Assembly (NCBI RefSeq): GCF_032917945.1
Contig: NZ_CP136624.1
Coordinates: forward strand, 3,038,001 to 3,102,000
DNA length: 64,000 bases
DNA from: Bradyrhizobium sp. sBnM-33
GTDB taxonomy: Bacteria > Pseudomonadota > Alphaproteobacteria > Rhizobiales > Xanthobacteraceae
Reading direction: 5' to 3'
Shown here: piece after piece, positions 16,432 through 25,709 of the stretch
Position numbering within the stretch: position 1 is the first letter of the stretch
Layout of the letters: every line of letters starts with the position of its first letter
The notes under the pieces: generated by a model
The model's input: only the letters and a program-made list of their open reading frames with translations
Databases searched by the model: none
Told to the model about the DNA's origin: nothing
Program-made: the position numbers and the translations under genes

Positions 16432-17574
16432 ATGAAATTCCTGAAAGTCTTCTGCGCCGTCGGCTTCCTCGTCGTGCTGGTCAGCAACATCTGGTCGATA
16501 TCCACTTGGGTCGAAGCGCGTGGGGTCTACGACGATATTTGCTACCTGCGGCAGGCGCATCTGTTCGAGAGATTCGGACTTCGTGGCATCGACACCAACA
16601 TTGTCCTCGATGACGATCATTATCTTGCCGGCCAGCTGAAGGAGATCGGCTTTTCGGACTGGAACGATCCAAAGCGAATTCCCTGCCACACCTGGATCGC
16701 CAATGCGGCCAAATATGTGCTGCAATATCCGCCCGGGACCGGCTTCATCCTGTCGCTGTTTCCCACCGGATTTCAGGTCGTCCCGCTCTACATATTGACG
16801 TCGGTCGTCGCCGTCGGCTTTTCGCTGATCGCGCTGACCTATGCGTCCACGTTTTATCAACTTATGCTGGTCGCCGCGTTCGGTGATGCCGCCATCTATC
16901 TGATGATCAATCCGACGAAGGCAAGTTATTCGGTGGCGCCGACCATGATGATTTGCGCGCTCGCGGGATTTCTGACTGCGAAGCTCTTCACCGACGGGCC
17001 TCAGCAGCGGCTTTTTCTGCTCGCATTGATTGGCCTGCTAATAGGTATCTCCGTCAACGTCCGCCTGCCGAACCTGTTTCTGGCGGCCGGCTACTGTCTT
17101 TATCTTGGCGGCGCATTCCTGTGGACTAGAAGCAGGGAAATGTTCCTGCAGGGCGTCGTGTTCGGTGTCGCGCTTTTGATTGGAATGGCGCCGACGCTGA
17201 TCGCCAACACGATCAATGCGGGAAATCCGCTCTCGACAACCTATAGCGGCGTCGACGTCGTTCCGCCGGAGCTGAACCCGGGCATTCTTTGGCGATATTT
17301 CGTCGACGTTCAGTTTATCCTGCTGGGGATTGCGGCCGTCTGGACCGGCCTGCTATGGCGCTTTAATCGCGCAAGAGCCGGGCGGATAGCCGTTCTGGTC
17401 GCGGCAAACCTCGCCGTGAACCTGATTTTCTTCATGACCCATCCGATATTTACGCCATATTATATCATTCCGATCGACATGCTCTCGCTCTGGACTCTGC
17501 TGTTCGCAACGCTCGACCTGCGCGGCGAACGGGCCGCCGACAGCGCGGCCTTTCACCAACCGGCCAACGCCTGA
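16432..17574 (+). CDS. Polytopic membrane protein, GT-C glycosyltransferase-like
   Basis: A 380-residue protein with about nine predicted transmembrane helices (for example FLKVFCAVGFLVVLVSNIWS and FLLALIGLLIGISVNVRL). The first external loop has an acidic pair followed by a hydrophobic patch (GVYDDICYLRQ), as in GT-C enzymes that use lipid-phosphate-linked sugars. ATG at 16432 is chosen because it starts the first helix and is preceded by GGGA; the longer upstream frame only overlaps the Nudix gene. It is followed 46 bp later by a polyprenyl-phosphate-type GT2, the usual supplier of its donor. Confidence 0.75.
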   Translation: MKFLKVFCAVGFLVVLVSNIWSISTWVEARGVYDDICYLRQAHLFERFGLRGIDTNIVLDDDHYLAGQLKEIGFSDWNDPKRIPCHTWIANAAKYVLQYPPGTGFILSLFPTGFQVVPLYILTSVVAVGFSLIALTYASTFYQLMLVAAFGDAAIYLMINPTKASYSVAPTMMICALAGFLTAKLFTDGPQQRLFLLALIGLLIGISVNVRLPNLFLAAGYCLYLGGAFLWTRSREMFLQGVVFGVALLIGMAPTLIANTINAGNPLSTTYSGVDVVPPELNPGILWRYFVDVQFILLGIAAVWTGLLWRFNRARAGRIAVLVAANLAVNLIFFMTHPIFTPYYIIPIDMLSLWTLLFATLDLRGERAADSAAFHQPANA

Positions 17575-17620
17575 TTGCGATATAACGCGCTATGGACAGA
17601 CTTGATTCGGTGAGCGTGCG

Positions 17621-18556
17621 ATGACGGGACCGGCGCTGCGGATTGCGGTTCTGGTGCCGTGCTTCAATGAGGAAGCCGCGGTCGCCACCGTGGTCTCCGA
17701 TTTCCGCAAGGCGCTGCCGACGGCTCAGATTTTCGTCTACGACAACAATTCCAAGGACCGCACCATCGAGGTCGCGCACGCAGCCGGCGCCATCGTGCGC
17801 AGCGAACGCCGCCAGGGCAAGGGGCATGTGGTGCGGCGCATGTTCGCCGATGTCGATGCCGACGTCTATGTGCTGGTCGACGGCGACGCCACCTATGATG
17901 CGCCGAGCGCGCCGCGCATGATCGATGCGCTGGTCAAGGACCATCTCGATATGGTGGTCGGTTTTCGCATTGATCAATCGATCGCGGCCTACCGGCCCGG
18001 CCACCGCACCGGCAACTGGATGCTAACGAGCTTCCTTTCTTCGGTGTTCGGCCAGGCGTTCAAGGACATCCTTTCCGGCTACCGCGTGTTCTCGCGTCGC
18101 TTCGTCAAATCCTTTCCGGTGCTGTCGGACGGTTTTGAGATCGAAACCGAGCTCAGCGTTCACGCGCTCGAACTGGCGCTGCCGGTGGCGGAAGTCGAGA
18201 CGCCGTATTATGCCCGGCCCGAGGGATCGTTCAGTAAGCTCAACACCTGGCGCGACGGTTTCCGGATCCTCGGCACCATCCTGAAGCTGTACCGGTCGGA
18301 GAAGCCGCTGCGGTTTTTCACGGTGATCGGCGTCTTCCTGATGCTGGTCTCGGTCGGCCTCGCAATCCCCGTGATCATCACCTATCTCGAGGAAGGCATC
18401 GTTCCACGGCTGCCGACGGCGGTGCTGTCGATGGGCCTGATGATCGTGGCGGTGCTGTCGGTAAGCTCGGGGCTGGTGCTGGATACGGTGACGCGCGGCC
18501 GCCGCGAAATGAAGCTCCTGGCCTATTTGTCCCAACCCGCCCGCGTCCTGGATTGA
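17621..18556 (+). CDS. GT2-family glycosyltransferase (polyprenyl-phosphate sugar synthase-like)
   Basis: A 311-residue enzyme. The N-terminal GT-A domain has VLVPCFNEE, FVYDNNSKDRT and a metal-binding DGDATY (DxD-like). ILSGYRVFSRR is typical of dolichol-phosphate mannose synthase relatives. Two C-terminal transmembrane helices (FFTVIGVFLMLVSVGLAIPV and AVLSMGLMIVAVLSVSSGLV) anchor it in the inner membrane. It probably loads a sugar onto undecaprenyl phosphate for the adjacent GT-C-like protein. The sugar and final acceptor are unknown. Confidence 0.88.
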   Translation: MTGPALRIAVLVPCFNEEAAVATVVSDFRKALPTAQIFVYDNNSKDRTIEVAHAAGAIVRSERRQGKGHVVRRMFADVDADVYVLVDGDATYDAPSAPRMIDALVKDHLDMVVGFRIDQSIAAYRPGHRTGNWMLTSFLSSVFGQAFKDILSGYRVFSRRFVKSFPVLSDGFEIETELSVHALELALPVAEVETPYYARPEGSFSKLNTWRDGFRILGTILKLYRSEKPLRFFTVIGVFLMLVSVGLAIPVIITYLEEGIVPRLPTAVLSMGLMIVAVLSVSSGLVLDTVTRGRREMKLLAYLSQPARVLD

Positions 18557-18625
18557 GGCAATACAGGGATTGCCATCTTCCAGCAATGGACCGCGCCGTC
18601 GCCAGATGCTATCCCGCGCCCCATC

Positions 18626-19138
18626 ATGAGCGAACTTGACGTCACCATCCTGGCCGAAACACCAAAGGACGCCCAGGCGATCGAACGGCTGCACGAGCGC
18701 ACGTTCGGTCCCGGCCGTTTCGTGCTGAGTGCCTACCGCCTGCGCGAGCATGTCGATCACCTGCTGGACCTCTCGTTCACGGCGCGGATCGGCACGTTGC
18801 TGGTCGGCTCGGTGCGCCAGTTGCCGATCTGCATCGGCGACACGCCGGCCCTGATGCTCGGGCCGCTGACGGTCGAGCCGCCATTTCGCAGCCGCGGCGT
18901 CGGCCGCATGCTGCTCGATCGTTCGCTGCGGGATGCCAAGGCCAAGGGCCATCGCTTGGTCATTCTGGTCGGCGACGAAGCCTATTACAGCCGCGTCGGC
19001 TTCAAGGTCATACCAAAGGGAAGGGTGACCATGCCGGGACCGGTCGATTACAGCCGCCTGTTGGTGGCGGAACTGGTCGAGGGCGCGTTCGACGGCGTGT
19101 CCGGCAATATCCGTCCGGACTGGAGCAAGGCGCGGTAG
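18626..19138 (+). CDS. GNAT-family N-acetyltransferase (YhbS-like)
   Basis: A 170-residue single-domain acetyltransferase. LGPLTVEPPFRSRGVGRMLL is the acetyl-CoA binding motif A (RxxGxG/A), and VGDEAYYSRVGFK is the motif B region with the YYxRxGF signature of the YhbS/COG3153 group. The acceptor is unknown. It ends 18 bp before the convergent antiporter gene, with no terminator visible between them. Confidence 0.88.
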   Translation: MSELDVTILAETPKDAQAIERLHERTFGPGRFVLSAYRLREHVDHLLDLSFTARIGTLLVGSVRQLPICIGDTPALMLGPLTVEPPFRSRGVGRMLLDRSLRDAKAKGHRLVILVGDEAYYSRVGFKVIPKGRVTMPGPVDYSRLLVAELVEGAFDGVSGNIRPDWSKAR

Positions 19139-19156
19139 GGCTGCCGTCGCGATCCG

Positions 19157-20953
19157 TCAGAAAAATCGACGCCTTTTGGTACCGGTCGTCTCAACCGGCG
19201 CAGATCGTGCGCTGCCGGCGGCCTTCTGCAATTCGTGCCGGAACTCCTCGCGCTTCTCGTGGATGCTGGCGACGACATGACCCATCGCCACCCCGAGCCC
19301 GATCAAGGCAGCTTCCGATAACAGCAAGCTTGCCTCGATGGTCTCTGGCACCGCGTCGGTAACGCCGATCTGGTAGAGATGCCGCGCGTGGTCGGCGTCG
19401 CGGGCCCGCGAAACCACCAGCATGTCTTTCCTCAGCGCGCGGACCTGCGTGACAATTTCGTCGATGCCTTCAGGCTCGTTGATGGTGACGATGACGGCGG
19501 CGGCTTCCATCAGGCCGCAGCTCTTCAGAAACTCCGGGTTGGTTGCGTCACCGTAAAAGACGGTACGTCCCTGCCTTCGCTGCTCGGGGACGGCCGCGGC
19601 ATCATTGTCGACCGCAATGTACTTGAACTGGTGCCGGTCCAGCATCGCGCAGACGACCTGTCCCACGCGGCCGTGTCCGACGACAATGGCATGGCCGCTT
19701 CCGCCGCTTGGCGCAACGGCGAGTTCAGGGTCAGTCGGCTTGTCTTCGCGCATCATCGGCCCCAGTCGCCGCGCGACATGAGATAGCGCAGGGGTGAGCA
19801 TCATGGTCAGCGAGGTCAGTGCGACCGTGAAGCTCGATACGCTGGCATCGATCAGACCAAGCGTCGTCGCCATTCCGATCCCGACGAAAGCGAACTCGCC
19901 GCCGGGACCCAGCAGCAGACCGACTTCGATAGAAGCCGGCCATGAGAGGCGAAACATCCGCGCCAGGAAGATGAGGATGACGGCCTTCACGGCGATCAGT
20001 CCGGCCGCACCCGTGATCAGCCAGACCGGTTCGCGCGCAAGCTCGCGGAAATCGATATTCATGCCGACCGTGAAGAAGAACAGGCCAAGCAGCAGGCCCT
20101 TGAATGGATCGATGGCGGTCTCGATCGCCTTGCGAAATTCCGTCTCGGCAAGCAGCAGTCCGGCGACAAAGGCGCCGAGCGCCATGGAAAAGCCGGCCAC
20201 GGCAGCAGCCACTCCCGTGGCGACGATCACGAACAGCGTCGTCGCGACGAACAGGTCGCTCATGCCCACTGATGCCACCAGACGGAACAGCGGTCGCATT
20301 ACGACGCGGCCGACGATGACGATCACTGCGAGCGCGACGGCAGCGTTGGTGAGTGCGAGAACGAGCGTCGCAGCGACCGAACCGGATTCGCTCGCGCCAA
20401 AAATGGAAATAAAAAGCAGGAGAGGGGCGACTGCCAAGTCTTGCGCGAGCAGCGTCGCGAAGCTTGCCCGGCCTGCGCTTGTGCTGAGCCGCCGTTGCCT
20501 GGAAAGGATTTCGACGACAATGGCTGTCGAGGATAAGGCAAGGCAGGCGCCGAGAATGAGCGCTACCGGAGCCTTGTTGCCGACAAGGGCCGCAGCCGCG
20601 CCGATTGCCACGGTGGAGAGTACGATCTGCAAGCTGCCTAGCCCAAATATCAGGCGGCGCATTGCCTTTAGTCGATCGTAGGACAGCTCCATCCCGATGA
20701 GGAAGAGCAGGAACACGACGCCAAGGTTCGCGATCCCTGAAACGTTTTTGGGGTCAACAACGGTGAACCAGTAGAGAAACGGAAAACTCTCGATAAACGA
20801 TCCCAATCCGAGAGGGCCCAGGATCGCGCCGGCACCTAGATAGCCGAGAACGGGATTGAGGCCGAACCGCCGCACCAAGGGAATGACGACGCCCGCGGTG
20901 CCGAGCAGGACGAGCGCGTCGCTGTAGACGGGAATATTGATAGGCGCGGTCAT
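19157..20953 (-). CDS. CPA2-family monovalent cation/proton antiporter with RCK domain
   Basis: A 598-residue inner-membrane transporter of the KefB/KefC type. Residues 1 to about 390 hold about 12 transmembrane helices, including LGYLGAGAILGPLGLG, LFLIGMELSYDRL and LLGLFFFTVGMNID. The cytoplasmic RCK/TrkA-N domain begins at AIVVGHGRVGQVV, a Rossmann nucleotide site, with the downstream FYGDATNPEFL. It would exchange K+ or Na+ for H+ under nucleotide control. No KefF/KefG-type ancillary gene is adjacent. The C-terminal 45 residues are charged. Confidence 0.92.
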   Translation of the reverse strand: MTAPINIPVYSDALVLLGTAGVVIPLVRRFGLNPVLGYLGAGAILGPLGLGSFIESFPFLYWFTVVDPKNVSGIANLGVVFLLFLIGMELSYDRLKAMRRLIFGLGSLQIVLSTVAIGAAAALVGNKAPVALILGACLALSSTAIVVEILSRQRRLSTSAGRASFATLLAQDLAVAPLLLFISIFGASESGSVAATLVLALTNAAVALAVIVIVGRVVMRPLFRLVASVGMSDLFVATTLFVIVATGVAAAVAGFSMALGAFVAGLLLAETEFRKAIETAIDPFKGLLLGLFFFTVGMNIDFRELAREPVWLITGAAGLIAVKAVILIFLARMFRLSWPASIEVGLLLGPGGEFAFVGIGMATTLGLIDASVSSFTVALTSLTMMLTPALSHVARRLGPMMREDKPTDPELAVAPSGGSGHAIVVGHGRVGQVVCAMLDRHQFKYIAVDNDAAAVPEQRRQGRTVFYGDATNPEFLKSCGLMEAAAVIVTINEPEGIDEIVTQVRALRKDMLVVSRARDADHARHLYQIGVTDAVPETIEASLLLSEAALIGLGVAMGHVVASIHEKREEFRHELQKAAGSARSAPVETTGTKRRRFF

Positions 20954-21023
20954 CTACCGGTTGTGCATTCGCTTCCATGGGGCAAGGGATATCTGACGGC
21001 GGATGTGCGCGGTATCCACCGTC

Positions 21024-21059
21024 GTCCCACAGGGACGTTAGCTGGTAGCACCAGCTAAC
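21024..21059. terminator. Twin hairpins between the TonB receptor and antiporter genes
   Basis: Two adjacent perfect stems lie here: GTCCC/GGGAC (21024-21036) and GTTAGCTGG/CCAGCTAAC (21037-21059). They are 27 bp beyond the receptor stop codon. There is no T-run on either strand, so they may act as a Rho-assisted or transcript-stabilising element rather than an intrinsic terminator. Confidence 0.5.
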
Positions 21060-21085
21060 GCCACCCCATGGACCATGCCGTCCGG

Positions 21086-23476
21086 CTAGAACTTCAAGTT
21101 CGCGAATGCCCGCACACCGATGCCCGGCAGCAGGACCTCGTCCTTGTTGAAGGACGCCGAATTGCGAATGTTCTCGTTCAACAGGTTGTTGCCGACGAGG
21201 CCGACCATCATCTCGCGTGCGCCGAACCAGGAAGAATCAAGCTTGGTCTTGTAGCTGATCTCTGCCTTCAACAGATTGTAGCCTGCCGTTGACGTCTCGC
21301 CGATCGGGGCGATGTCGTTCTGGGCGAAGGCGTGCAGCAGATTGATCCGCGTGAGCCAATTGGCATCGCGCCAGAACAGGCCGCCGCCCACGCGCACGGG
21401 CGGGATGCGCGGGACATTGGTGCCGTCGTCGAAGGTTGCGCGGACGACGTCGAACTGGTTCTCGATGCCCCAGGTGCCGCCGTAGAGCGGCCCGACGTCC
21501 AACTGACTCTGGAACTCACCGCCACGGAAGGTAGCGTCGCGCTGCGAATAGATCGCCTGGTTCAGCTCAAGGGGAAAAGCCGGGTCCGCAGGACCGACGC
21601 AAGCGACATCTTCGCAGGTATTGCCGGTGAGACGGCGGTAAATGAAGCCATTGAACTTGGTGTAGTAAGCCGTCGCCTCGAACCTGAAGGGGCCGGTGGC
21701 GCGCCGTAGTCCGATCTCGATCGATTTGGCGGTCTCGATGCCGAGATTGGGATTGCCAATATCGAAGGTGACAGTTGCTTCGTGCGGTCCGCGCGAAAAC
21801 AATTCCGCCGGCTTGGGCGCGCGCTCGATGTATTGAGCGGTGATGCTTGCGACCAGTTGACCTGGAAGATCCTGGATCAAGCCGATGCTCGCGCTCTTCG
21901 GCGTGAAGCTCAGATTGCGCGCCGTAGGCGGGCCTACGTCGCCGGGATTGGCATTGAGGTCGAACAGCTCCGGAATAAATGCCGGCGTCGTTCCGCTGAG
22001 ACTGACATGCTCAATACGACCCGCGATCTGCGCCTTGGTTGAGTCAGTGAACTTCAACTCGTTGAAGACATAGCCGGCGACCCTGTTATTCTTGTTAGGA
22101 TCAAACAACCCGTTAAGCGGGCTGCCCGGATCGTCCGGGCTTGATCCCGTCAGTTCCTGATGCCCGGCCTGCAAACCGAAGGCGGTCGTCACAGCGGCAA
22201 AGCGCGCGTTGAACGGCGCCATTTGCACCTCGACACGCCCTTCCTGCTCCTTGTTGGTAAAGGTCTGCCGCACGCCAAGGGACGAGAAGTCGGCGGGATC
22301 GGCGAGCGCGATCTCGTTGTGCTTGTAATCGGTGGCGCCTGCCCAGAACCTGATGGCGTCGATCGCCGCCCCATCCGGCCGGTATTCGCCCTTGGCCGTG
22401 AATTTGGTTTGGCGCGCGTCGATCCGGGACTGGTGATCGGAGGGCTCAATTCCGGGAATGCGGTACAGCGTGTCGTTCTGCGTGATCGCCGCGCCGATAA
22501 ATCCGCCATCGAAGATGTAGGAGCCGCCAATCGATGCACCAGCCGCCTGCATCGCCGAATTGGGCTGCCGGCCGTTGACCGGGCGGGTCTGGTCGAACAA
22601 ATACGGATAGCTCGGAATGCTGTAATCGCTGGCCTTGCGGCCATAGGCGTCGGCATGAACAGCGAAATTGCCACCGCCGGCATCGATCAGGATGCCGCCA
22701 TCGACACCGCGGTCGACGGAACTGACGGCCGTTCGGGTTTCGACCGTGACGCAGGAAGGTGATCCCACATTTGCGAGCGGCGCCTTCGCCGGCAGTCCGT
22801 AGGTCTGGAATGGTGTGGCCGCGCATGAAGGCAGGGCGTCCGGGATGCGATTGTTGGTCGCGCTGACGACGCCTCCGATCGATGTTGATCCGTAGCGCAA
22901 CGCCGCCGGACCACGGATGACTTCGACCTGGTTTGTCGCCAATGGATCGACCGGCACGAAATGGTCTTCGCCGAGATCGGAGGCGCCGCCAGCGTTGGTG
23001 CCGTTCTCGATGATGCCGACGCGATTGACGTCGAGGCCCCGGATGATCGGCCGGCTCGAGGCACCGGGCGCGAAGGTTGAGCCGGTAATGCCGGGCTTCG
23101 AAAACAGTAGATCGCCAAGCTGGGCGGTGCCTTGGCGGCGGATCTCCTCGTTGGGCACGACGGTAACGGTTGCGAATTGGTCGGTCACGACCGGCAGCAC
23201 GCCCTGCTGGGGCGCGGCGGCGACGGGGGCCGGTTGCGGTTCTGGCGCGCGCTCGCGGTTCTGGCCGGGCGCTGCGCGGGCGACGCGCGCCGGCGTTCGT
23301 ACGGGCACGGGTTTGCGCCGCACGATCGGGCTCGGCGCCGTCACGGTAATTTCGGGCAGATGTGTCGAAGCGGTTGGCGATGCCGCGCCCTGCGCCATCG
23401 CGGCGGTGCCCGCTGCGCACAGCAATAGCCAGCTAGCCCCACCGATGTGGAACGCACGTTTCTTCTTGAATGTCAT
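21086..23476 (-). CDS. TonB-dependent outer-membrane receptor, ZnuD-like
   Basis: A 796-residue receptor. A signal peptide (MTFKKKRAFHIGGASWLLLC...AMAQ) is followed by a likely TonB box (LPEITVTA), a Pro-rich linker and the plug domain (RPIIRGLDVNRVGIIENG, QVEVIRGPAALRYGSTSIGG). The beta barrel ends in an aromatic residue (FANLKF). The plug resembles ZnuD-type zinc receptors. ATG at 23476 is used because it places the signal first and has AGGATCGGA upstream. It lies 103 bp after the DUF2946 gene on the same strand. Both sit behind a Zur-like palindrome, so zinc uptake is the best guess. Confidence 0.87.
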   Translation of the reverse strand: MTFKKKRAFHIGGASWLLLCAAGTAAMAQGAASPTASTHLPEITVTAPSPIVRRKPVPVRTPARVARAAPGQNRERAPEPQPAPVAAAPQQGVLPVVTDQFATVTVVPNEEIRRQGTAQLGDLLFSKPGITGSTFAPGASSRPIIRGLDVNRVGIIENGTNAGGASDLGEDHFVPVDPLATNQVEVIRGPAALRYGSTSIGGVVSATNNRIPDALPSCAATPFQTYGLPAKAPLANVGSPSCVTVETRTAVSSVDRGVDGGILIDAGGGNFAVHADAYGRKASDYSIPSYPYLFDQTRPVNGRQPNSAMQAAGASIGGSYIFDGGFIGAAITQNDTLYRIPGIEPSDHQSRIDARQTKFTAKGEYRPDGAAIDAIRFWAGATDYKHNEIALADPADFSSLGVRQTFTNKEQEGRVEVQMAPFNARFAAVTTAFGLQAGHQELTGSSPDDPGSPLNGLFDPNKNNRVAGYVFNELKFTDSTKAQIAGRIEHVSLSGTTPAFIPELFDLNANPGDVGPPTARNLSFTPKSASIGLIQDLPGQLVASITAQYIERAPKPAELFSRGPHEATVTFDIGNPNLGIETAKSIEIGLRRATGPFRFEATAYYTKFNGFIYRRLTGNTCEDVACVGPADPAFPLELNQAIYSQRDATFRGGEFQSQLDVGPLYGGTWGIENQFDVVRATFDDGTNVPRIPPVRVGGGLFWRDANWLTRINLLHAFAQNDIAPIGETSTAGYNLLKAEISYKTKLDSSWFGAREMMVGLVGNNLLNENIRNSASFNKDEVLLPGIGVRAFANLKF

Positions 23477-23579
23477 GGTCCGATCCTGATTCCGTCGATG
23501 TGCGACGGACGATTCCGATTCCCTCAAGAACCGCGCCTCACGCGGCAATCCCTTGGGGAGTGCACTAATTCAATCGGTG

Positions 23580-23999
23580 TCAGGAGGCGGGCGGTGCGCG
23601 AGACTGGAACGCGAGATGAGACGAGCCGAGGTGCGCGAATTCAGCGCCGGTGACCAGGTACAGAAGTTCGACAGCCCCCGGCAACTGCAGTACGGGCGGC
23701 GTGATGAACAGGAAATTGTTGGCCAGGGAGAGGACGGCGCAGATCGCGCAGGTATTGGCCGTGTGCTGGTCGTCATCGTGGCCCGCAGGCTGCTGCGGCT
23801 GCGCGGCTTCGGGGTGCACATCTCCTGCAGCAACGGGCGTGACGACCGCAAGATTTGCGCCGACCAGCCCGCTTTGAACGGCCGGTGGGGCCTGCGTGGC
23901 CGCCGCGTGAAAATGCCCGCACGACAGCGCAAACTGGATCGCGAGCGCAAACAGCGCCAACCGCGAGCCGTGCTTGAGGTGTTTTCGGAACCAGTTCAC
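23580..23999 (-). CDS. DUF2946-like small protein, metal-associated
   Basis: A 139-residue protein starting at GTG 23999. The N-terminal hydrophobic segment (LALFALAIQFALSCGHFHAA) is a signal or anchor. The middle is His/Asp-rich (HDDDQH) followed by NTCAICAVLSL, the H...CxxC arrangement of DUF2946-type proteins, which are often encoded beside metal TonB receptors. A hydrophobic proline-containing stretch follows. It is the first gene behind the palindrome at 24050-24065 and precedes the TonB receptor, so I infer a periplasmic or membrane metal-handling role. Confidence 0.75.
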   Translation of the reverse strand: MNWFRKHLKHGSRLALFALAIQFALSCGHFHAAATQAPPAVQSGLVGANLAVVTPVAAGDVHPEAAQPQQPAGHDDDQHTANTCAICAVLSLANNFLFITPPVLQLPGAVELLYLVTGAEFAHLGSSHLAFQSRAPPAS

Positions 24000-24049
24000 G
24001 ACGATTGACGCCTTGTCCCCGGGGCGGCTCAGGCATCTCGCCGTCCCAG

Positions 24050-24065
24050 TGTTACATTATAACGT
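24050..24065. promoter_or_regulatory. Zur-like palindrome upstream of the DUF2946/TonB operon
   Basis: TGTTACATTATAACGT lies 50 bp upstream of the DUF2946 start. Its core ACATTATAACGT is palindromic with one mismatch, and it shares TTATAAC with the site at 25710-25725 before the COG0523 gene. Fur-family Zur regulators bind AT-rich palindromes of this kind. The assignment rests on the pairing of the two sites with zinc-type genes. Confidence 0.65.
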
Positions 24066-24170
24066 CGCGAAGACCGCGGAGTGTCAATCGACACCGGAGT
24101 GCCGTCTTTCCGGAGCCCTGACAATTCCGCCAAGTGTGGGATTCGCGCAACATCGGCGCTTTTGCCCCCG

Positions 24171-24178
24171 CGCACCCC
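24171..24178. repeat. Left target-site duplication of the IS4-family element
   Basis: CGCACCCC immediately abuts the left inverted repeat and is repeated at 25663-25670 beyond the right end. A G precedes both copies, so the duplication is 8 bp, or 9 bp if that base is counted. Confidence 0.8.
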
Positions 24179-25662
24179 CTAGCTGATTCACACATCTTTG
24201 AGGGTCTCCCAGGCGGAAGCCACGCCCAAGAAGTATTGGAGGCCATGCCTCATGGTGATGGGGCCGGGTTTGGTGCGAGGGTATCCATCCCATCCGCCGA
24301 GGCGAGCAATGATCCATGAGGCCCAAGCCAAGGTTTGCGGGCGATGTGGATTGCTTTGGAGTTTGGTTCTGCCTTCGTACTTGGTGGCCAGTGCGGCGAG
24401 CAGCTTGATCTGCTCTTTGTTGAACGCGTTGCTGGCAGGTTCGGCGCTGCGTCCGTCGCGAGCCTGAACCAGTTGCAGGATCACGACGGCAGCCTTGGCG
24501 GCGATCGCGGTGAGCTTGAGCAGCCGATCGGCGGTTTCGATCCGGCTGTCTTCGAGTTGCAGCCCCTGCGTTTTGATCAGGCGGAACAGCTGCTCGATAA
24601 TCCAACGCTTTTTGTACCAGTTGACGATCTGCCAGGCAGACGCGACATCGTTCACGTCATGGGTCGTCAGCAGGTACCAGTGCAGCGGCTCGACGCCCGC
24701 TGGCGGATCGACTTCAACGACCTCGACCAAAGCGAGTTCGACTGTCCGCGGTAAGTCGGCAGACGCGTTCTGCGGCCTTCTGAGGGTGACCCGACCGAAC
24801 CGCAGCACCAGCTTGGCCTGTCGGGCGGGCCGATCGGCACGCGCCACAACGTCGATGGTGGCAGTGTCGACGACGGGCCAACTGCTGGCGGTGGCATACA
24901 TGCTTGCACCGTCGGCCAGCACGCGATCATGCATGCTCCGCGTCAACAGATGGAAGTTTGAGGCCGATACGCTCGCCCATTTGGCATAGATGTCGCCCTC
25001 GCGATCGTCGATCACCGTGACCATCGTGGCCGCAGAGAGCACCTGCTTGGCTCGATGGGCCGTGCTGATCCAACGTTCCGACTCCTTGCTCCAGTGGCCG
25101 CTGATCGTGCGGCACCGTAACCCGGCCCTGGCGCGTCCAAATCTTCCCGCCTACCAGCCCCAGACAGGCGTCACTGGCGGCATCCACGGCGGCCATCGCA
25201 TGCAACAGCAAGCCGTGGCTGTTCCCTTTGCCGATCTCACCCAGCCCGCGCCGACGCTCGGGTTGGGTCCTAAAGTTGATCTCGCTTGTATCCTGGATCG
25301 CCAGCACGTGCCGGCCGGCCGCCGCAACCGCCGTCTGTTCGCCCCAGCCTGCGAGCAGTGCTTCCAAGCTCACGTTCTCATTGGCGAGAAATCGGCCGTA
25401 TCGGACTATCTTGGCCCGATCACCATCCGCCGCTCGACGCAAGCACGAGCTGGCGCGCGTGACCATCCCTTCGAGCAGAGCCGCCCCCCTTTATCGAGAC
25501 GGCCATCCCCGAACCGACCAAGCCTGAATTGTTCGTTCAACATCTTGGCACCTCAATGGAATCGAAGTGCCAGATACAGAATCACAGCAGACCGTCGCTG
25601 CGGAAGGCCAAATCAAGACATCGAGTCATTCCGTCGCAGCCGGCAATGTGTGCATCTGCTAG
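24179..25662. mobile_element. IS4-family insertion sequence, about 1.48 kb
   Basis: The left end, CTAGCTGATTCACACAT, and the inverted right end, CTAGCAGATGCACACAT, match at 15 of 17 positions and are flanked by the direct repeat CGCACCCC. The element contains one transposase gene read on the minus strand and nothing else. It sits between two Zur-like palindromes without touching either. The transposase has two frame defects, so this copy should be unable to move by itself. Confidence 0.88.
24188..25543 (-). pseudogene. IS4-family transposase, frameshifted
   Basis: Three frame segments together make a normal IS4 transposase of about 450 residues. It begins [20 protein letters not shown] (from 25543). 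After a missing base in the G run at about 25486-25491 it continues [20 protein letters not shown] second missing base at about 25085 moves the frame to [20 protein letters not shown]. The DDE marks are present: [25 protein letters not shown] and the YREK-type YKKRWIIEQLFRLIKTQG. Programmed slippage at the G run is possible, but the second site has no slippery sequence. Confidence 0.87.
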
Positions 25663-25670
25663 CGCGCACC
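25663..25670. repeat. Right target-site duplication of the IS4-family element
   Basis: CGCACCCC follows the right terminal CTAG and matches 24171-24178. It marks the boundary at which the original divergent intergenic region resumes. Confidence 0.8.
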
Positions 25671-25709
25671 CCGCCTGTTTTGCCAGTTGACAACCTCGCA
25701 ACCTTCCGC

